From Atherinomorus stipes (taxonomy: Eukaryota; Chordata; Actinopteri; Atheriniformes; Atherinidae): a stretch of 64,000 bases of DNA. Location: assembly GCA_023101725.1 (NCBI GenBank), contig JALJCO010007141.1:186001-250000 (forward strand), written 5' to 3'. The position numbers and the translations under genes were made by a program. Below are positions 59,996 through 64,000 of this stretch, in pieces (position 1 is the stretch's first letter; each line of letters begins with the position of its first letter). The notes under the pieces were generated by a model that was not told where the DNA came from, did no database searches, and saw nothing but the letters and a program-made list of their open reading frames with translations.

Positions 59996-62684
59996 CAGAG
60001 GGGGGAGGTGGTGAGAAATATGAGGAAGTACTTGCTCCTTCCTGAATTTTGTGATGGTTTGTGACAACTAGCTTATGTAAACATCTAATTGTGTTTGTGT
60101 TTTTTTTAAAAATTATTATAGAATGTTTTTCATAAGAAAATTCTGTTTATTGTCCAGAGGAGGCCTGCTTTCAGTTGAAGCTCTCTTGGACAGTGTGAGT
60201 GGGTGTGTTCTCACTGCTGATTGAATGCATTTGATTAGAGGTAGAATGGTGAATCTAGGGGACTGTAAAAGTATTCTTTTCCTTTCTACTTTCTTTGAAT
60301 TGTTAGTTTTCTTTAGTTGTGAAAATGAGAAAGACATGTTTTAACATAATCATGTTCCGTTGACATTCTCTGTTAATTGATTTGTTTTTTCTTTCAGAAG
60401 ATGTCTGAGATTGGCCTGATTGGTCTGAGGGCAGTGCCTCCAGGTGTATAGGAGGTGCTGACCAGTAGTCTGGTTCTCTCTCTTTTGTCTTGGCTGCCCT
60501 GTACAAGGGACATTGGAAGAGTTTGGTGAGCCAAATAAATGTGAAACATATTTGCTACTACCCATGCCTGCTATTGGACTTTATTCCTTTGCTTTGTCTG
60601 TTATGTTTTCTTTGTTTTTTGTGTTGACTTTCTTGTTTGTCGCACCACACATAAAACAACTAAACTATACTAAACTAACCTAAACTATTCTTTCTCCACT
60701 GACCTGCCGTCTTGCCACACGTCTTCTGCATTCCTGAATTTACTATTGTGAAAAGTAAAAGTAATAGTCAAATACACCACAGAGGAGTGGATTTGACATC
60801 GGCACTATTTTAACAACACATTTAGAGCCAAAGAGATCACAAGTTGGATGCCACAGCGAGAAAAAGGGAATTGTGTCAGAGCTGGGGCTTACCATCCGGC
60901 AGAGATATCAACCAAAAGGGGGGAAACAGTCCTACACTGCCACCCGTATTACCAGTCACACACACACACACAAACACAACCGGAGCAAAAAAAGCGAATG
61001 CATAAAACACCACCACCAGGGGTTGAACTGCTGCCTTTGGTCCTCAGCACCTGACAAGAAACACAAACAAACAATTAATGAAATAGCCACAGTGCTACAC
61101 ACTGGGGTGAGATCAAATAATCATGCAAAGTAAATAATCATGCAAAGAAAAAAAAAGGAAAACATAAGCAGTTGCAGTTTGATTAACACAGTATAATGTC
61201 TTTAATCAATTGTCAAATCCTGCAGGCTTTGGTACTTTGAGCTACTTCACACACTAGCCTGTCTTTTTCATGACAAATGTACCATGAAATAGCATCTGAC
61301 CTTTCATGGTCTAAACATTTGACCATTTCCCCTTACCCCTTTGTTGCCAGCTCCACTGTATTAAAGAACATGTTAGCCAAACTCAAACTGACACAGGTGA
61401 AAGAGTGTCAACACATCTAATAGCCTTCCATTTATGTTGCCATACAAGGACAAATATCCTCTTTGTGAAGGTTATGAAGGTCTGAGACTCCTCCTGTGGA
61501 TAATTCAGTGTTTTTCTTCAACTTTTTGTGGTTAGCATCTGTCACTGGCTGCAGCTCAGCAGTGACTTTACATACAGAACATGAAGGAAGTTTGATTCAC
61601 ACTCCGAGTCTATCAGGAGATGTTTACGCTCGGTTGCTTTTAATACATCAGCAGTGTGGAGCTGGGGTGGGAGGATTTTTGCAGGTGTAGGGGAGGAGTA
61701 GATTTATGGCTTATGCCGATACATTCGCTTCTTTCTCGAGGTCTGAGATTAACCAAGTCCTCATGTAGCAGCTCAGACATCACTGCAACTGTATAGCATC
61801 AATAGCTCGTGCTTTTGTGGAAATTGAGTTCTGCAGCACAGAGGTGAGATGTGGAAGGCTGAAAAGCTGTAGGACTTGACTCTGCTTTAATTTCAACACA
61901 GAATTAAGAGTGCTGTCTTGGTTTCAGAATTCACAACAGTGCTGATGTGCATTACTGTTAGCATGCTGAGATCAGAATCTCAGTATGGATAATGCAGAGT
62001 TGTTAAAATTCAATAGGAAGTACAGATAACCACTCCCGCCACGACAATGTTTCTGATTGCTGTTTGTTTTCTGGCAACACACTTTTATGATTATAGTCAG
62101 TCAGTCTGTTTCATAAGTTGAATGCCAGGATCATTAATCAGCTGGGACCATTTTCTCATCTTTGTCTCATCATCAATTAATGACATGGTAAACCTTCATA
62201 GTTGCGACAGATCCATGCTTTGTTCAAGGTGACGGCTCCTCCCGTCTGCTAACGTTTCCCCTCCATTGCACACATCTGCTCCTCCCTCACTGCTCTTCAT
62301 CACTTCTAGTTGGCGGCAGAAAAGAAGGGCACTTAATAAATTAATAAATAAATGATGAAATACTCTGTCCATTTCAGCTTCAGTTCCCAAACATTTTTTT
62401 TTTCTCTGAATGGGTACGAGCTCCTGTCAACCAGCTGACTTGCTGGAACAAAACAAACCAACAACAAAAACCTACGTAGGCTTTAGTTTAGTTTTCATAA
62501 CTGTTTACATTCTCTGACAGGCGGACACAACAGTAACAAAAACATGTTAGCAGTTACAGTGAAATAAATTATGATTGTGAATATTGCACTTTATAATGTT
62601 GTTTGTCCAACATACAATATCGTTTTAATTAATTAAGGTCAACATACAGTACTATGTTGTCCTGCAGTACATTCATATGAATGT
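59996..62684. other. Unassigned, mostly single-copy-looking DNA
   Basis: A pyrimidine-rich tract and CAG at about 60392-60399 (TTTTTTCTTTCAG) could be a splice acceptor, but the following frame stops soon. A short (CA)n lies at 60957-60972. No transposon ends or domains recognised. Confidence 0.35.
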
Positions 62685-62705
62685 GGGGGGGGGGGGGGGG
62701 GGGGG
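62685..62705 (+). repeat. 21-base G homopolymer
   Basis: Uninterrupted G run in AT-rich DNA. Such runs are error-prone in sequencing, so the length is uncertain. Confidence 0.9.
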
Positions 62706-62964
62706 CAGACATAGGGAGAAAAAATAAGAATAAAATATGCTAATGTTTTGTCTACAATTTATTTCAGTGTTGATATACCAAATTTATTAACTAGAAATAG
62801 TCTTGATTCAGGACAATTGGTTAATAATTTTTGAAGACTCTTGAAAATAGTGACTTTGTATAACTTAATGTAACGTTACATCCGAGACTTCGCAGCGGTC
62901 AGAGATCGGATTAAGCGGGACATTAGAGCTAGCTGGCAGGTCGTTTGAGTAGGCTACATTCAAG

Positions 62965-63662
62965 ATGCTTTCAGGCGCAGCAAAACGTAAAAAGAAAAAA
63001 AATGAAGAGGAACAAAAGAAGAAACTGCGGGGGACTTTAGAGAAGTTTCTGTCGGGCAGCCGTTCGACCGCTGTGAACCTGCTCGAGTCGGCAGAGGGCG
63101 AACCAGGCCGGGAGACGGATGTGGTTGGAGACGCTGCGCTGTTGGCGCCGTCAGCTCTAGCCATTTCGTCGCCGACATCATCAGCAGCTCCGCCGCCATC
63201 TACATCAGCTGCTTCGCCGCCGTCAACACCTGCAGCTCCGCCGTCGACATCATCAGCAGCTCCGTTGCCGTCAACACCTGCAGCTCCGCCGCTGACATCA
63301 TCAGCAGCTCCGCTGCTGTCAACACCTGCAGCTCCGCCGCCGACATCATCAGCAGCTCCGCCGCCGTCAACACCTGCAGCTCTGCCGCTGACATCATCAG
63401 CAGCTCCGCTGCTGTCAACACCTGCAGCTCCGCCGCCGACATCATCAGCAGCTCCGCCGCCGTCAACACCTGCAGCTCCGCCACCGACATCATCAGCAGC
63501 TCCGCCGCCGTCAACACCTGCAGCTCCGCCGCCGACATCATCAGTAGCGCCATCACAGAAGTACAAAATTTTTGGTCACCCAATTCAGACTCATTTGCCT
63601 TGGCAGTCTGAGCAGGTAAAGAAAAGTGAAAAAAGTACTCCTGGTTCAACAAAAGGATCAAG
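62965..63662 (+). CDS. Candidate first coding exon, ZMYM/hAT-type protein
   Basis: The frame opens at ATG 62965 with a very basic start, MLSGAAKRKKKKNEEEQKKK then LRGTLEKFL, followed by about 120 residues of Ala/Pro/Ser/Thr repeat and a less biased tail, KYKIFGHPIQTHLPWQSEQV. A Lys-rich start ahead of a short K-x-x-x-L-x-K-F segment is typical of the first exon of zinc finger MYM-type 1-like and other hAT-derived proteins, where it would serve nuclear import; the TTF zinc finger and hAT domain would lie in later exons to the right. The exon can end at AG/GTATGT (63662) or at the stronger CAG/GTAAAG (63615). The next downstream exon is not identifiable: 63713-63835 is open in one frame but the phase does not fit. 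It could be a domesticated gene or a transposon copy. Confidence 0.5.
63178..63537 (+). repeat. 48-bp coding minisatellite, about seven units
   Basis: One 72-bp and six 48-bp units encode SSAAPPPSTPAAPPPT-like repeats. The period is a multiple of three and lacks stops in other frames, so two long minus-strand frames (62865-63566, Gly/Asp/Val-rich; 63200-63868, LMMSAAEL-rich) are open as well. The plus frame is preferred because it has the unrepeated basic start and a splice donor. Confidence 0.92.
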
Positions 63663-64000
63663 GTATGTAATGATTTTTCTCCAATGTTTTTGGGATCAAA
63701 TCTCCTTGTAGAATGCAGTCTAGCAAAGCAAACCGTTGAGAGAAACATCCAGACCAGTGCAGAAAAACTGCTGAACAATCCAGAAGAGGAGCTGAGCTGC
63801 ATGGGTGTTGAATACCAGAAAATGGAAATGAGGTGATGCTTGTCCATGAAAATAAACATCTTTATCACGATAGCACACTTTCTCGTACTATGAATGTTAC
63901 TGCAAATCTTAATTTTAATTAAATCTGCAAGTTTTTATTGATCTTAATATATTTGACGACTTATTTAACTGTTCAATTTAATCAACATATTTAATTAAGA
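63663..64000. other. Putative intron or flank of the candidate gene
   Basis: AT-rich. An open stretch of about 40 codons (63715-63835, reading SLAKQTVERNIQTSAEKLLN) is preceded by a TTGTAG acceptor-like site, but its phase does not join the exon at 62965-63662. Confidence 0.35.

Noticed and set aside
60390..60570. Splice acceptor with terminal exon
   Set aside because: TTCTTTCAG is followed by short frames and AATAAA at 60533-60538, but there is no domain or partner exon.
62865..63566. 233-codon minus frame rich in Gly, Asp and Val
   Set aside because: Shadow of the 48-bp minisatellite; no non-repeated coding part of its own that I recognise.
63200..63868. 222-codon minus frame with LMMSAAEL repeats
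   Set aside because: Another reading of the same minisatellite.
1..64000. CRISPR arrays, operons, phage or bacterial genes
   Set aside because: Direct repeats here are microsatellites, minisatellites or transposon ends; the DNA is vertebrate in character throughout.

Overview
The window looks like repeat-rich, non-coding DNA from a teleost fish nuclear genome. The reasons are a Rex3-type RTE retrotransposon, several Tc1-like transposase relics of fish type, many hAT, piggyBac/Kolobok-type (TTAA) and Harbinger-like pieces, CR1/L2/Rex1-group LINE fragments and long (CATC)n microsatellites. I cannot name the species. No complete host protein-coding gene is supported. The only plausible exon is a first coding exon near the right edge (62965-63662) of a gene or transposon of the ZMYM/hAT type. 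Nearly all open reading frames are chance frames in GC-rich, simple-sequence or transposon DNA.

Layout. 1-5.9 kb: microsatellite, a 0.94-kb TA-flanked MITE, then a GC-rich poly(A) retroposon with a 15-bp target-site duplication (TSD). 5.9-9.3 kb: an old hAT-like element holding a second hAT element with its own TSD and a 625-bp TTAA foldback element. 9.3-13.8 kb: dispersed repeats and a TTAA MITE. 13.8-20.7 kb: the most unusual structure, a 3.4-kb GC-rich poly(A) retroposon on the minus strand flanked by two almost identical 1.1-kb direct repeats. It sits inside a hAT-like element, as if the insertion had made a giant TSD. 20.7-25.2 kb: a LINE reverse transcriptase (RT) pseudogene split by a hAT element with a perfect 8-bp TSD, a Tc1 5' fragment, and a 5'-truncated Rex3 with a 13-bp TSD. 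28-31.5 kb: Tc1 relic next to a 2.9-kb element with terminal inverted repeats (TIRs) over 100 bp long and no recognised transposase. 33.5-34.8 kb: Harbinger-like Myb/SANT relic. 37.9 kb: minisatellite. 38-49 kb: mostly unrecognised single-copy-looking DNA with a T-rich 182-codon frame. 49-54.3 kb: Harbinger relic, L2-type LINE, Tc1 relics and hAT MITEs. 55.4-56.7 kb: piggyBac-like element with TTAA and tRNA-like sequence. 57.9-60 kb: LINE interrupted by a TTAA MITE that carries a second copy of itself in inverse orientation. 62.7-64 kb: G-run and the candidate exon with a 48-bp coding minisatellite.

The parts do not form a pathway. What they show is insertion order: nested TSDs and host reading frames that can be read across the insertion points date many events relative to each other. 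All family assignments come from reading motifs and from memory of the families; no database search was run.
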